Positions 34,268 through 46,013 of a stretch of 64,000 bases of DNA are shown here, one piece after another. How positions within the stretch are numbered: position 1 is the stretch's first letter; each line of letters starts with the position of its first letter. Location of the stretch: assembly GCA_022985045.1 (NCBI GenBank), contig CM040971.1:48598659-48662658 (forward strand), written 5' to 3'. A program made the position numbers and the translations under genes. The stretch is from Macadamia tetraphylla (lineage: Eukaryota; Streptophyta; Magnoliopsida; Proteales; Proteaceae). The notes beneath the pieces were generated by a model that was not told the origin of the DNA, did not search any database, and saw nothing but the letters and a program-made list of their open reading frames with translations.

Positions 34268-35585
34268 AGGTTTTATTTTATGTTCTTCTGATGTGAACCG
34301 GGCATCTGCGGATCCAGCTTGGCCTAGCCCAATCCAATCAGATCAATTAGAGCCGGGCCATGGTTGGATTGAGCTTGACAAGACTATGTCTAGGTTGAGA
34401 TTTCTCAGTCCGACCTAGGGTTGGGCTAGACCAGGCTGAGTGAGAATTTAAGGATGATAAGGGTTTTAAAAGACGGGCTCATTGACAATCTTTTATCTCT
34501 CTCTCATGCTCACATGAAATGATCTTTTGTTCTTCATTGGAAGCTTAAAAAATAATATGACCAAAATATTTTTCACTATGGGTGGAAACAAATCTAATGA
34601 AGTCTCATTATTCATTTTGTCCCTTATTATCTGATACTATTCTAAGTAGTCCCATCTAACCTCCATATCTAATAGATTAAGAGATTGCCTCATCACTGTG
34701 GAGCAGCAAAACTCAATCCAAATAATATACAGTTTTTTTTTTTAACAATGACGACTTAGTGTAATTGGTGAAGTTATGATTCACTAAGCCCACACCATCA
34801 GGAGACTCAAACTACCTTCCCCCAAAACCCCCCCCCTCCCCCCTCCCCCCTCCCCCTTTCCCCTTTATCCATCTGAAAAATTTAAGAAGTTGATTCTTGA
34901 TTGATTGAAATCATTTGACTGTCATATCACAGTTTTAAGTATTGATATCAGATTGGTCATATGTTCCCAATTCATTTCAATGCCGATTGTGATGAATATC
35001 GATACTCAACCGATATAGGTCAATTGATACACTATGAAGAAGAAGTGAAACATGGCCGAGTTCCTTAAAACTCTATCGGTCTATCCCAACCCAACCTTAT
35101 TGGGCTCATGTCAACCCAACTTGACCTTAATTGACCCTGATTGGACCAGGATTTTGTCAAGGTTAGGCTAACCTTGATTCACCTTGTTTTTACCATTTTA
35201 TGTCCTATATATTAAAAAAAACAATAGATGTTTAAGACACTTAAGCATACAAATTGATGACCCAAATTTCATTATTTTAAATAAAATGATAGAATGATAA
35301 TCCTAAATTATATTATATAAATCTAAATTAAAGCCCGATTCAGGTTGGGCTTAGGTCTCAACCTATACCTGATCCAATGTTGACCCAAGATTAGTGTTTT
35401 TCAACCCTAACCTGATCTCAAAATCATAAATCTTAGGCCAGACCTGTTCGGGCTCATGGCGGGCCAAGATGGGTTTGGAACTGATGTTTTTTCTATAAAA
35501 AAAACAGAACTGATATTTTGATCGCGTATCGGCCCAATAAGAACCGACACGGACGATACGAATCGGTTGATCATACTGCGAATCC
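34126..35585. other. Repeat-derived spacer upstream of CSN8
   Basis: This holds the GA repeat, a C-rich (CCCCCCT)n tract at 34828-34860 (potential i-motif, or G-quadruplex on the other strand), and decayed GATACCGAT/GTATCGG-type fragments at 34935-35035 and 35510-35575 that recall the element at 14111. No gene is visible. Confidence 0.45.
34213..34263. repeat. (GA)n microsatellite
   Basis: About 25 uninterrupted GA units just outside the right end of the MULE-like element. Purine-only on the plus strand, so triplex or slippage is possible. Confidence 0.95.
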
Positions 35586-35764
35586 TTGCTCAATTTTCTC
35601 TTTTCCTTATCAGCTATCACAGCCTCTGAGTCACACTCCGTCGTAGAGCTCTCGCACATAAGAAGTTTAAAAGTTCACAAATTTTCCTTTTTTTTTAAAT
35701 TTAACAAGAGAATCGCAGACTATTCTGAGAATCCACAGCAGCGGAAGAAGAAAAAGCTCTCTCC

Positions 35765-38700
35765 ATGGATTTCTCTCTTATCAGGGGAGCCCTCGAATCC
35801 AAATCGTATGGGAAGATCGCAGATATCTGCGACGAGCTTATGCTTCAGGCAAGCTTCTTTTGATTTTATTCCGTTCTTTACCCTGGTTCAACCCTTTCTC
35901 TTTTTCGGACGAATGCTTATTACTCACTGTAGTGTTTTTCCCGTTCTGAACGTTTGATCAGCTTCTGAATTTTCTAGGGTTTTTTGTTTCTCGCTCTTCA
36001 AACCTCGCATTACACTTCAAATTATTGTTACTAGTTTACATTCTTCGAGTTTGACTCATGGTATTGTGTTGTTGGAGATCGTTCAGGTTGCAGCACAGGG
36101 CATTGCGTTTCAGGACGAATGGCCTTATGCGATTCATATATTGGGGCACCTTTACGTAAACGACGTGTAATCTCAATTCTCGATGATTGATTATATAGAA
36201 AATAGGGTTTACCCGTTTTTTTTTTTTCCTTAGCTTCTGCTCCCCCGACAATTTTGGTTGCTAATGTTTTTATGGGTGGATGGATGGTTGGTCTTGCAGT
36301 AACAGTGCTCGATTTCTATGGAAAACAATATCTTCAGCCATTAAAGAGAGCAAGCCAGAGGTGGTTGCAGCTTGGACGATAGGTCAGCGGCTTTGGACGC
36401 GGGACTATTCTGGGGTGTACGAAGCTATTCGTGGGTTTGAGTGGAGTCCCGAAGCGCTAGGTCTTGTTAGTGCATTCTCAGGTAAGTATTATTTATTTCT
36501 TTCTCAGGCAAGGTCTCTAATTTGTTTGCCATTGGAGTTTTGTGTTCTAAGAGGCATATTATTAAGGAAGAAGTGGAGTTTAGTTCAACATTGTTTGCTT
36601 TTTTGGTTTGGAGACCTAGATCAGTCAATTACACTATCTGAACTACTGATATGCTGTTTCTGGGGTCTGGATTTATAAGGAGATCAGCTTCCTGATTACT
36701 TTGGTTCTTCTTCTTTTTTTTTTTTTTTTTTTCTCCTTTTGACCTTCCCTTTTCTCATTGATATGGTTGGAAGATCAGTTTGCTTGGTCAATTCAATGGG
36801 AGTAGGAAGAACATCATGAGGCACGATAAAATTTCCTGCAAAAGATTTCCTACAGGGTATAGAGAGAGAAAATGAAAATTTGAGAGGATAAATTCAAGAT
36901 GTGTAGGAGATGAAAACAAATTTTGATAGACTGGCATCCCTGGTTTACAAAATAGCCGTGGACAAGATGGTGGTTTAAAATTCAATATTGAAAGGTGATT
37001 TGGATTCCCAAAGTTAGAAGGAATTGGCCTAACAAGGGAAAACTAGAAGTATATATCATGCTGGTCCATTTATATGGCAGTGATTTTTCCCCTGGGGGGG
37101 GGGGTGGGGAACAGAAGAATACGGGTGGATGACACAAAAGGTTACTTTTTCAGTATCTTCATATTTTACCAACTAATAGAATAAATGTTGATGAGGAGAG
37201 GACATTGATGGAGGCTAACAGTGTGGAAGACTAAAGCTCTCTCTAGAGTTGCTGCTTTCACATGGTTTTCTGGCTTTGGATAAGGTTCCGACACTAGACA
37301 ATTTGCAATGCAAGAGGTGGCAGCTTTCAAATTTATGGTACTCATGCTCTTGTTATGGAGAATCAGCAGTGTATTTGTTTTTGAATGGCCATTTAGTTGA
37401 CAGTATGCATGTTCTTTCTTGGTTTGTATGGAGTAAGTATGACTTGGTCAGAGAATGTGAATAAGTTGTTTAATTAATGCTGATGAGCACATTTTGGGAA
37501 AAAGGAAGTGTTTTACAGAATTTACTGCCATATGCTATGGTTTGGGGATAATGGAAAGTGGGCGATAGGAGGTTGTTGAAGATGATATCTGATGTTTGCA
37601 TTGAATTTGCGCTGATATTAGTGGGTGCCTTGTAGATTAGCTATGACCAAAATAGAAGTTTTAAGGTGTTGACAGATCTAGTTCTTCCTTGTGGCTTGTA
37701 TTCCATACTTGATGATCGGTGTACATATATTATAAAAATAATTGGTATTATTGTTTTACTTTATGCATCGTTGTAATTCCTGTCATTGTTTTTAGCCATT
37801 TCTATCTAGGATGATTGAGGTGAGGTACCATGGCTTGTGGTACAAGGAGAGGCCCATAACTGATTAAAGGGAGGTACAATAGAAGAATATAGAAAAGATA
37901 TTGTGAAATATCTTATAATGTTTGTCATAGCATGATAATGACATTACACGAGTGCAAAAAGTAGCAATTAATTTCTAACAAGTAAATAACTGATGTAAAA
38001 AACACTTCGTGATACCGCCGGCAAGCTTGCCTTTTGTGCCTCCATCAACCACATTTTAATGGAACAAAATCTTCGGAGATGGACTCCCAACTCTTGATCC
38101 TTTGATAAGATTTGGAAGAACATCTTCTTTGATGTTAGTTCTAAACTTGTCATGCTCCCCCACTCCCATGTAAGGGATTCCCCAAGGAACATGCTCGTTG
38201 TTGTGTCTTGGGGTCTGGCCATATCCCTTCTTCAGCACCCTCCTTGAGGGCCCCTGCTGCTTGTGCTGTTTATTTTGGTTTGTTGTTTGTTTTGCCCTTG
38301 GGGGCCCCTGTATATTCTTTTTTCCCCTTCTTGCTAATGAATTTCTTATTCACCTGACATAAAAAACAAATCTAATTTTGTAGCACGTTAAGTGCTGGGT
38401 AACAGTGTCTAAACTCTATAGCCTAATTAAGGTGCAAAATCACAGACCATGTTTTTTTTTTTGCTGAACCAAACCTAGCCTACTAAGGCTGAAAATTTGA
38501 ATGAACAAACTTATACTTTATTTGCTTGAGTAAAGCTTCTCAACTATGAAAGTGCACAAAAGGTGCAGAAGCACACAAGTTGCAGCTATAATGAAGTAGT
38601 GCGAGGCACAAAAGGTGTGCCTCCTGCTTGAGTCACGATGGGCAAGCTGCAATTGCGTGGCGTCTACCTGAGGTCCTCATTCTAATAACTCTGCTATGAT

Positions 38701-41700
38701 CAATTGGGTCCTTTCTCCTGCTTAATTACATAGCTCATCTATTGCTGGCTGGGTTTTGGTAAGACTACCCCAGCCGCCTCACTTTAGAGCCCTATGTGAC
38801 ATAGCACAAAATTGTGAAATGTGATTCTGTTTGGATTTAAATGGTTTGCCTGAAAATCTTAAGTGTTGTGTTGAAAGATGTGATGTATTCAATTAGCATT
38901 GAAAGAGGAGGGTATGTAGGATTTTTTTGGGGGGGTGGGGGGATTGTGTTATACAATAATTCAGGTGTTGCCCTTATGACGAGGTGCCTGAGATGCCCAA
39001 GGCAACAGGTGTCTCTAGGTGCTCTAAGCAGATCCAGTTAAAAGGGGGGGGGGGTAAGGGAAGGGTAATAAGTAGTAAATGGGAAAGAAGGGAAGAAGAT
39101 GAAGAGAACATACCTATGAACTGGCATACATAACTGGAATGAGCATGTTTTTTTCCAAATGCGACTCTTGCCTTGGTTTGCTATTCCTTGCCTAGGCACC
39201 TGGCCACTGCCATGGTGCCATGGGCCATGGCTACTTTGTCAATGGCAATTCAGAGATATAGAAACTTACACCTCTATAAACTCAATTTTGTTTTGATAGG
39301 TCTATAACCTCCATTTCCTATTTGTTTCCATCTATCTTGGGTTTGCCATTCCTTGCCTAGGCACCTGGCCACCCCCATGGTGCCATGGCTACTATGTCAA
39401 TGACAATTCGGAGATATAGAAACTTACACCTCTATAAACTCCATTTTTGTTTTGATAGTTCTATAACCTCCATTTCCTATTTGTTTTCATCTATCTTGAA
39501 TTTAACCATATCTGATCCCTGGACTTCTATAATAAATTAGATTATATACAAAATATGAGTGAAATTATAAACTACTGAGGACATTTTAATCCTGTAAGGA
39601 AAGTAGAATAGGGTTATGGGATAAGATTTGCAATGGCAACAGTTAACTTGAGACCTTTAACCCCGTGGAGAGAGCTGGATAAGTGGCTAATCCTTAGCCA
39701 GAGTTTGGAGGGGCCTAGTAGTGCCAAATGTAAGGTATATTGAGCCAACTTGGATTAGTTGACAGTTTAAATCCTCTCGGAGTATCTGCCAGCAGAATGA
39801 GTGAAATGGATATTGGAGAATCAGGATATGAAAGAACAGAAAGATCATTTTTTGAAGCTGCTGCCTGGTAGTCAAATATGGATCTGCAACCAATCTTTCC
39901 CAAAGACATTTTATTTTTATCCTGCTTTACTATTTCTTTCAGAATTAGCAGTTGCACTTCTTATCTCATAGCAGCTTAGGATCTATTAATTAGACGGATG
40001 CCAGATATGCACCACAACATGTATATCAATAAGATTAATATTTACAATGTGCAATTTCAAGGAAATTTTTCATCTCATATTAACTTAGAATTTACTTACT
40101 GAACAAATTTTGGATGAGAAAAATGCTTCTCCCTCTCCCCCTCCTCCTCATATTAACTTAGAATTGTGTGTGTACCCCTATATATGGATTAGTGGGGATT
40201 TTCTTGGCGTATTTGTGTCTGTGTTTGTGTACCCCTATATGGACCTGATTGTTGTTGCTTGATTTTTCCACGTGAAGTTTGTAGAATTTGTGTTTTTCAT
40301 GTCTTAGTGTAGCCTCTAGGTCATTGACTAGCAGAGATCTTGATCTCAAAATTTATTATCTACACGAGTTCCCCTATCTATGCACTTGATGGCTTATGAA
40401 TTTATGTTATATTTACTTTGATAAAAGTTTGCAGTCTCATTAATTTTACTTTTGGGACAACCTGAACCTTTTCAGATCTCTATACCAAGAGGATGTTTGA
40501 GCTACTGCTGTCTGCGTATTCAACAATAACTGTTGGAGATACAGCACTCTTTCTGGGAATGAACGAGGAAGATGCCACTAACTGTAAGCTTCTTTACCCT
40601 CAATTTAATGTGTAATTAACCTATAATGGGTTTTAGCCCTCCAATATATGTCAGAACTGCCACTTTAGATTTTTGCTAGGCTGATCCCCTGGAGACAAAA
40701 ATTGGGAATTTTTCTGGCATAGGAAAATGTTATACAACAAAATACCTTGTAAGATTGCACCCTACTTCTGAGCATAGTTGTCATGGCCCTAAGGCGAGCC
40801 ACGGCGGTAGCAAGCAACCTTGATGCCTAGGTGATATCAAGGTGCCCAAGGCAAGCGCCATATGTTACACCGGAGGCCATATTTCCTTGGTATTCTATGC
40901 CACAATTGTAAATATATGTATGTTGTAGGTTACAAAGGTCAAAATATTGAAGATAAAGAAGGGTAAAAGAAAGTCTGTACAGACATGAAAGGCTAAAAAT
41001 GGGATTGTTTGAACTTCATACATTTGGAGGGCAAGATCATCAGGTTTTCGGTTTGGGCACCTGGGTACATAAGTTGACTGGTTGCCTTGGACCTCAAGGG
41101 GTGTCTTGTTGCCTAGGTGACACCTAGACAACTATTCTTTTGAGGCAATTAGGATTTAGTGGTATGTCCCCATCATTTGTTAACTCCCAGCCATCTATTA
41201 ACGCTTCCATGACTTGGAAAACTATATATGAATGCTGCCACCGTGTTAATGACTAAGACATCATTCCCATGAGTTGTGTGGGGGCTTTGCTGCTTAGGTT
41301 TCATATTTTCTGAAGCGAATGTAAATGGGGGTACTTGGTAGATTTTTTCTGAAACATGACTATGGTCTCTTCATTTATGAGGGGTGCACATGGATTGGGT
41401 ACTGTTACAGCCATTGGGGTTTATATGATTGGAGGGGTATGCTTAATGGCTCATCCAGCCTAGCTTGGTTGAATGTGTCTCTATTTGACATGTGGCAGTT
41501 TAGTTGGTACACAGAATGTGTCACCCACAACCTCCTCTATCTGGCTGTAAGTTAATGTGGCCAGTTTGTTGGAACAATCATTTGAAAAATGATGGATAAG
41601 TCAATATTTTGAAAATTGGTTTCTAGGCTGACAATAGAAGAGCAAGTCTTTTGTACAGTGTGCCAATACGGGTGGGATGGGCTGTGGAAGCTTTTGCATG

Positions 41701-41955
41701 TATGTAATTTAGGGTAGTTTTACTTCCACTTCCCTTCGATTCCACCCCAAAATTTAATGGCAGTCTGAAGGAGGCCTGTTGTGACTGATGCCATTTGGGT
41801 GATTGTCTTGTGTAGATGCACTTCAACATGGATGGAATGTCGACCCCAGTTCTCGAATGCTGACTGTGAAGAGACAGCTGATTGTGACGGAACAAAAATT
41901 AGATCATAGTAAATTGCAGCGTTTAACGGAATATGTATTCCATCTTGAGCATTGA
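35765..41955 (+). CDS. CSN8: COP9 signalosome complex subunit 8
   Basis: Five exons: 35765-35848, 36087-36166, 36300-36481, 40476-40583 and 41816-41955. Phases agree and give 197 aa, the same length as Arabidopsis CSN8. It begins MDFSLIRGALESKSYGKIAD and contains EWPYAIHILGHLYVND, SARFLWKTI, KPEVVAAWTIGQRLW, YEAIRGFEWSPEA, then the PCI-type DLYTKRMFELLLSAYSTIT and LFLGMNEEDATNY. The C-terminus is LQRLTEYVFHLEH. CSN8 is a small PCI-domain subunit of the nuclear complex that removes NEDD8 from cullin-RING ligases and represses photomorphogenesis. Intron 1 uses a GC donor (CAG|GCAAGC at 35849). Intron 3 is about 4 kb and intron 4 holds a MITE. The gene looks intact. Confidence 0.96.
37975..38365 (+). 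mobile_element. LINE 3'-end fragment in CSN8 intron 3
   Basis: Plus-strand frames read KIWKNIFFDVSSKLVMLPH and SPRNMLVVVSWGLA, and the segment closes with a T-rich CTGTATATTCTTTTTTCCCC...AATGAATTTCTTATTCACCTGA. This is the style of the 3' untranslated end of plant L1-type LINEs. It is 5'-truncated. Assignment rests on style rather than a complete domain. Confidence 0.4.
39176..39505. repeat. Two tandem copies of a 165-bp unit in CSN8 intron 3
   Basis: GTTTGC.ATTCCTTGCCTAGG starts at 39176 and 39341. Each copy continues through CACCTGGCCAC, ATGGTGCCATGG, GAGATATAGAAACTTACACC, CTATAACCTCCATTTCCTAT. The internal palindrome ATGGTGCCATGGGCCATGG is longer in copy 1. The CCTAGGCACCTGG words resemble the MITE at 40773. 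Confidence 0.9.
40773..41136. mobile_element. hAT-like MITE with CCTAGGTG words (CSN8 intron 4)
   Basis: The ends are CATAGTTGTCATGG and CTAGACAACTATT, a good inverted repeat. Flanks CTTCTGAG (40765-40772) and CTTTTGAG (41137-41144) match at 7 of 8, an 8-bp hAT-style duplication. Inside each end are GCCTAGGTGA and CAAGG.GCC words. It is 364 bp and non-coding. Confidence 0.82.
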
Positions 41956-42576
41956 TCAGATTAATTTTGTCAGTTGATTGGTCACCAGGTTATTCCATTT
42001 TCCTTTTACTTAATTTTAATTATGGGTTAGATAGAAAACATACATATATGTTATGTTTGTAGAGTTTGGATTTGAGCCAGAAAGTTGACACTGCCTATAC
42101 GAAAAGCTTTATTTTCATTATCTGACACATTATGCTTCAATGGTGTTCTTGTTAGCTGTTGTGAATGAAACTGTTGTTAGGGATCAGATTTGTTTTGTTT
42201 CGTTCATGTTGAGCCACATTATTTCATATCACTCTACCATGCAAGAAAATGGAAGAATTTGCTAATAAATCCCTTTTCGGGTGGGTCTCTTGAACAAGAT
42301 TTTACCTTTTCAGTAAATTGCTACTAGCCATTGTTGTCATTTGTGATATGAATTACGGCCATCTACTCACCACTCCAGCCACCAACACCCCACACCACCA
42401 CACCCCCCACCCCAAAAAAAAAAAAAAAAAAAAAAAAAAATTCTACGGGCCTCATTTGAAGATCCATGGGTATTGGATCCTCAATTTCATTACCTGGGCA
42501 ATGGGCTATTCTCCTATAATAAGGCGCACTGTCAACTAGATTTACCTGACTCCTTTCGTTCTCGTTTTCCTCCGAG

Positions 42577-42911
42577 GCTGTGTTTGGTAGCCAAGAGAAG
42601 AAAAGAAAACAGAAAAAAAAAGTGCAAAAATTGTATTTTTTTCTTGGTTTAAGAATTTCTGTTTTTTGCTTGGCATGTCCAGATCCAATAGAAAATTCAG
42701 TTTTTGAATTTTAAAATTTCCAAGCATGAAGTTTTCTTTTACTCAAAAAAAAAAAAAAATCCAAAAACACAAGAAAACAAGAGAAAATATAAAATTTTTC
42801 CCCCTTCTAATGGTAATCAAACATACATACTTTTTTTTATTTTTTTCTCTTTTCTCTTTTCTTTTTTTTCTAGATTCTTTTTTCTTTTCTTCTCTTGGCT
42901 ACCAAACAAAG
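42577..42911. mobile_element. MITE copy 2 of the GTGTTTGG-ended family
   Basis: The left end TGTGTTTGGTAGCCAAGAGA and right end TCTCTTGGCTACCAAACAAA are nearly perfect inverted repeats of about 28 bp. Its interior is collinear with 22199-22534. It lies about 620 bp downstream of CSN8. The A/T-rich open frames here are artefacts. Confidence 0.8.
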
Positions 42912-43586
42912 AAAAAAAAAAAGAAGAAGAAAATGAAATAGAGATCTTATTTACTGAACGTGCTCCTCTAAACCATCATTAATTGGTTCCAAATTTAATT
43001 TTAGGACTAAATCTAATGAAGTGTTCGAATGACACCTCTATTGGTGTACTTGGAATTTGTAACCTTATTCTTTATTCTCAGATTTCTTAAATAATGAAAG
43101 ATGATTTTTAAAAATGGGAAAGGTTTAGGGCTCACTGTTTGTTACGTGAAAAGGTTATGAAGGAATCTATACAAGGTAGCATTGAAAACTTTTACCAAAA
43201 AAAATATATATATTAAAGGCTTTCCCCTTTTATATTTCTTTTTGCTCACTATGTTGAGTGGCTGAGCTACCAAGGTCCCGTGGAAACTGGAAACACAATC
43301 ATTTTCATTTATAGATTTTATTGGTTTCACTGTAAATTCTTCTGTGCAAAAGATATTTTATATAACAAATTTCTCCATATAATTTTCTTTTTATTATTTT
43401 TTTCAATATATTTTCTTGCATTTTGCATCAAAAAAAAGTTATGTATAACTTTAGTCATACCACGAGGGAAGACGTTGTGGTGACTATTGAGGAGAAAGAG
43501 ATACCACAAAGTGATTGTTTTAGATATTCGGAGTCAATGATTAATAAAGAAGGTGTCAGATCAAACACCAAGAAATACGAAAATAA

Positions 43587-43930
43587 ATAGACAAAAGATC
43601 CGCACGACACAGAGATTTAATGAGGTTCACACACCAGTGTAGTGTGCTACGTCCGCGGGTGAAGAAGAAGATGTTTCACTATGTAGAAGAGAGATTACAC
43701 CCAAGTAGCGGGCAAGAAATCTCACTCTGAAATCCTAGCTCGAAAAAAACCCAAAATACAATGACTTGCTCAACAAAACAACAGTACATTATATACTCCA
43801 AGTCTCGGGTTGACCCATCAGGTCGTGGTCGATCCGGTCGAACCCCTCTGCTTCCATCACAGATCTCAGAAAACTTTCCATTCGAGTCACCACCAAAATA
43901 TGTTAGAGCCGGTCAATCTTCAAAACGGAT
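43587..43930. mobile_element. LTR-retroelement-like fragment
   Basis: GATCCGCACGACACAGAGATTT, ATGAGGTTCACACACCAG, GCTACGTCCGCGGGTGAAGA and GTAGAAGAGAGATTAC form a string of phrases common in plant copia-type LTR or leader sequences (the variants with AGATTTA.CGTGGTTCGGC and CCTACGTCC.CGGG). No boundaries or coding parts are seen. Confidence 0.4.
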
Positions 43931-43949
43931 TAAGAATTCAAGACAAACT

Positions 43950-44600
43950 TAACAAAAGGTGATATCGATGATGATGTCGCACATAAAATTAAAGTGGAGT
44001 GGATGAAATGGAGAGGTGCGACGAGAGTTGTGTGACCAACATGTTCCTATAAAGCTCAAAGGAAAATTCTATAAGACAGTCATTTAACCAGCTATGATGT
44101 ACGAGATAGAATGTTGGGTAGTTAAGAAGTGATAGGTAGACATACTAAGTGTAACAGAGATGAGGATGCTAAGATGGATGTGCGAGACAACAAAGAAAGA
44201 TAATGTAAGGAATAAACGTATTAGAGTAGATTTGGGAGTTGCCCCAATCCAGGATAAACTTTGAGAAAGTCGTTTGAGGTGGTATGGTCATATTCAAAGG
44301 AGGCCGGCGGATACCCTTGTACGGAGAAGTGATTTGATCCAAATTGAGGGATCTAAAAGAATTAGGGGCAAGCAAAAAATGATCATAAGAGAGGTTGTGA
44401 AAGACAGAACCTATCTAGAGCGGATTGGAGAGTTAGGATCCATTTAGCAGAACCTATCTAGCTGTTCTACTTCGTTATTGTTTTTATCTTTTGCTCCCCA
44501 TAACCTTTTTCCTTTTCTCATCTTTGTCCCTGCTTGGATACATGTAGCCGACCCCATTAAGTTGGGACACGGCTTTTTTGTTATTGTTGTTACATTTTAC
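43950..44600 (+). mobile_element. 5'-truncated LINE, reverse-transcriptase 3' end
   Basis: Plus-strand fragments read DIDDDVAHKIKVEWMKWRGA, TEMRMLRWMC, RIRVDLGVAPIQDKL, RLRWYGHIQRRPADT and RIRGKQKMIIREVVK, in several frames with stops. The 3' untranslated end has the familiar TGTAGCCGACCCCATTAAG, TTGGGACACGGCTTTTTTGTT and a TTGTTGTTAC tail. This is a common plant LINE family, dead and truncated at about 43950. Confidence 0.85.
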
Positions 44601-45880
44601 ATCAAAACAAACAGTAGAAAATCCGCTGTTTCGAACACCTCACAATTAATCATTGTTCGTAGTTATTCTCATAATTGATTATTTTTCTTCCCTATTTGCT
44701 TCAGCTGGAAAGTATAGGTGTTCGCTAAAGCATATGACTTGGCTTTCCTTAGATCGATCTTAACCACATTGTACCTAGTTTTCATGGGGGAAGCTTTTTT
44801 TAAGGTGTCAATCCTGTTCACTGTTAAAGATTTAGCCAAGAGAATAACATGAAAACGAACAACGGTTGCTCCAAAATGTTAATAGTTTTGCGAAACAGCC
44901 TTCAAGAATAAACAACCTCGTGACATCGCCAGTGATCATGCACTCACTTATTGTGCCTTTTCGATTATTTTAGAGTTGTGCTTAATTGGGAAATATCAAG
45001 AGCATGAATAGAGAAAGAACCTTGGAAAAAAACAACTAGAGAAATGGGGTGAACCTCCTCTATATATAGGAAAAGAAGAGGCAATACCAAAGATTGTCTA
45101 AAAAAATGCCTGAAAATGATGTCTTTTCTATAAGACATGTTTATCGATCATTCAGATATGTATTTCAATAATCGGCACATTTGTTGGATTAGTTAAGAAG
45201 AAGAGAACAGAAAAGAAGGGTCTTGTGTGAAGAATTGAAGGACTGTGTCCTTAGCAATGCTCTCCTTATTAGATATTCCAACCTAAAAGGCTAAAATCTT
45301 AAGCTAATATTAGGTGAGGAGAGCTCCTCAAGTATATAAAGGCATGCACCAAGGACTTGAACAAACCAATGTGAGACTATATTTCTATCACTCCCAATAC
45401 TCTCTCACGTGTGGGCAGAATGAGATCCATTGACGTAGACTTAGAAAGATATATACACGAGGAAAAGAACCAAGGAACATGGCCTCTAATACTCCAAAGT
45501 GTGAGGGCGAGTGGTTAAGTATTATGTTTGTTCTCTTTCTGTCAAATTAACCCACTTGAAAATTTCGAGTCTTTTAATCTGTGACCTTCCCCATCCCCTC
45601 TTATGATGGAAGTATTTTCATTTTCACATTTGATGGAAAGAGTCATTCTGCAGTGAATAGGTCTACATTAATAAGTAGTAGCATTAAAAAATGGTCCAAA
45701 TAAGTGATTTGAGAAAATCAAATACATGAGTTTACAAGTGATGGAGATGAAACAGAACATGTCAAGCCAAGCCTGAAGCTAGGAATCACTCTTGGTATAA
45801 CATACAGTGCCAAAATCTGGTAGGGAAAGGCAGGCACTAGTGGAACTCCAGAAAAGGAATAAATTTTCAGAGAAAATTTT
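44601..45880. other. Intergenic region, no gene seen
   Basis: AT-rich, with no protein-like frame above about 60 codons and no RNA gene or complete transposon that I can recognise. Confidence 0.45.
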
Positions 45881-45884
45881 GTTG

Positions 45885-46013
45885 ATAGTACATTGCGATT
45901 TAGTGGTCATGGGTTTGAATCGGAAAACAGTCCATGAAGCAAGGGTAAGGCTACGCATATTATCTTTTCAGACCCCACAATGACAAAAGCCTCGTGCACT
46001 AGGTATGCCTTTT
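45885..46013 (+). mobile_element. Diverged Au-type SINE
   Basis: The plus-strand order is ATTGCGATTTAGTGGTCATG, GGGTTTGAATCGG (B box), AAACAGTCC, AAGGGTAAGGCTACGCATA, CAGACCCCACAATGACAAAAG, CCTCGTGCACTAGGTATGCC and a T-rich end. It is the same body as the copy at 2062-2235 in the other orientation, more diverged and probably missing part of the head. Confidence 0.8.
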
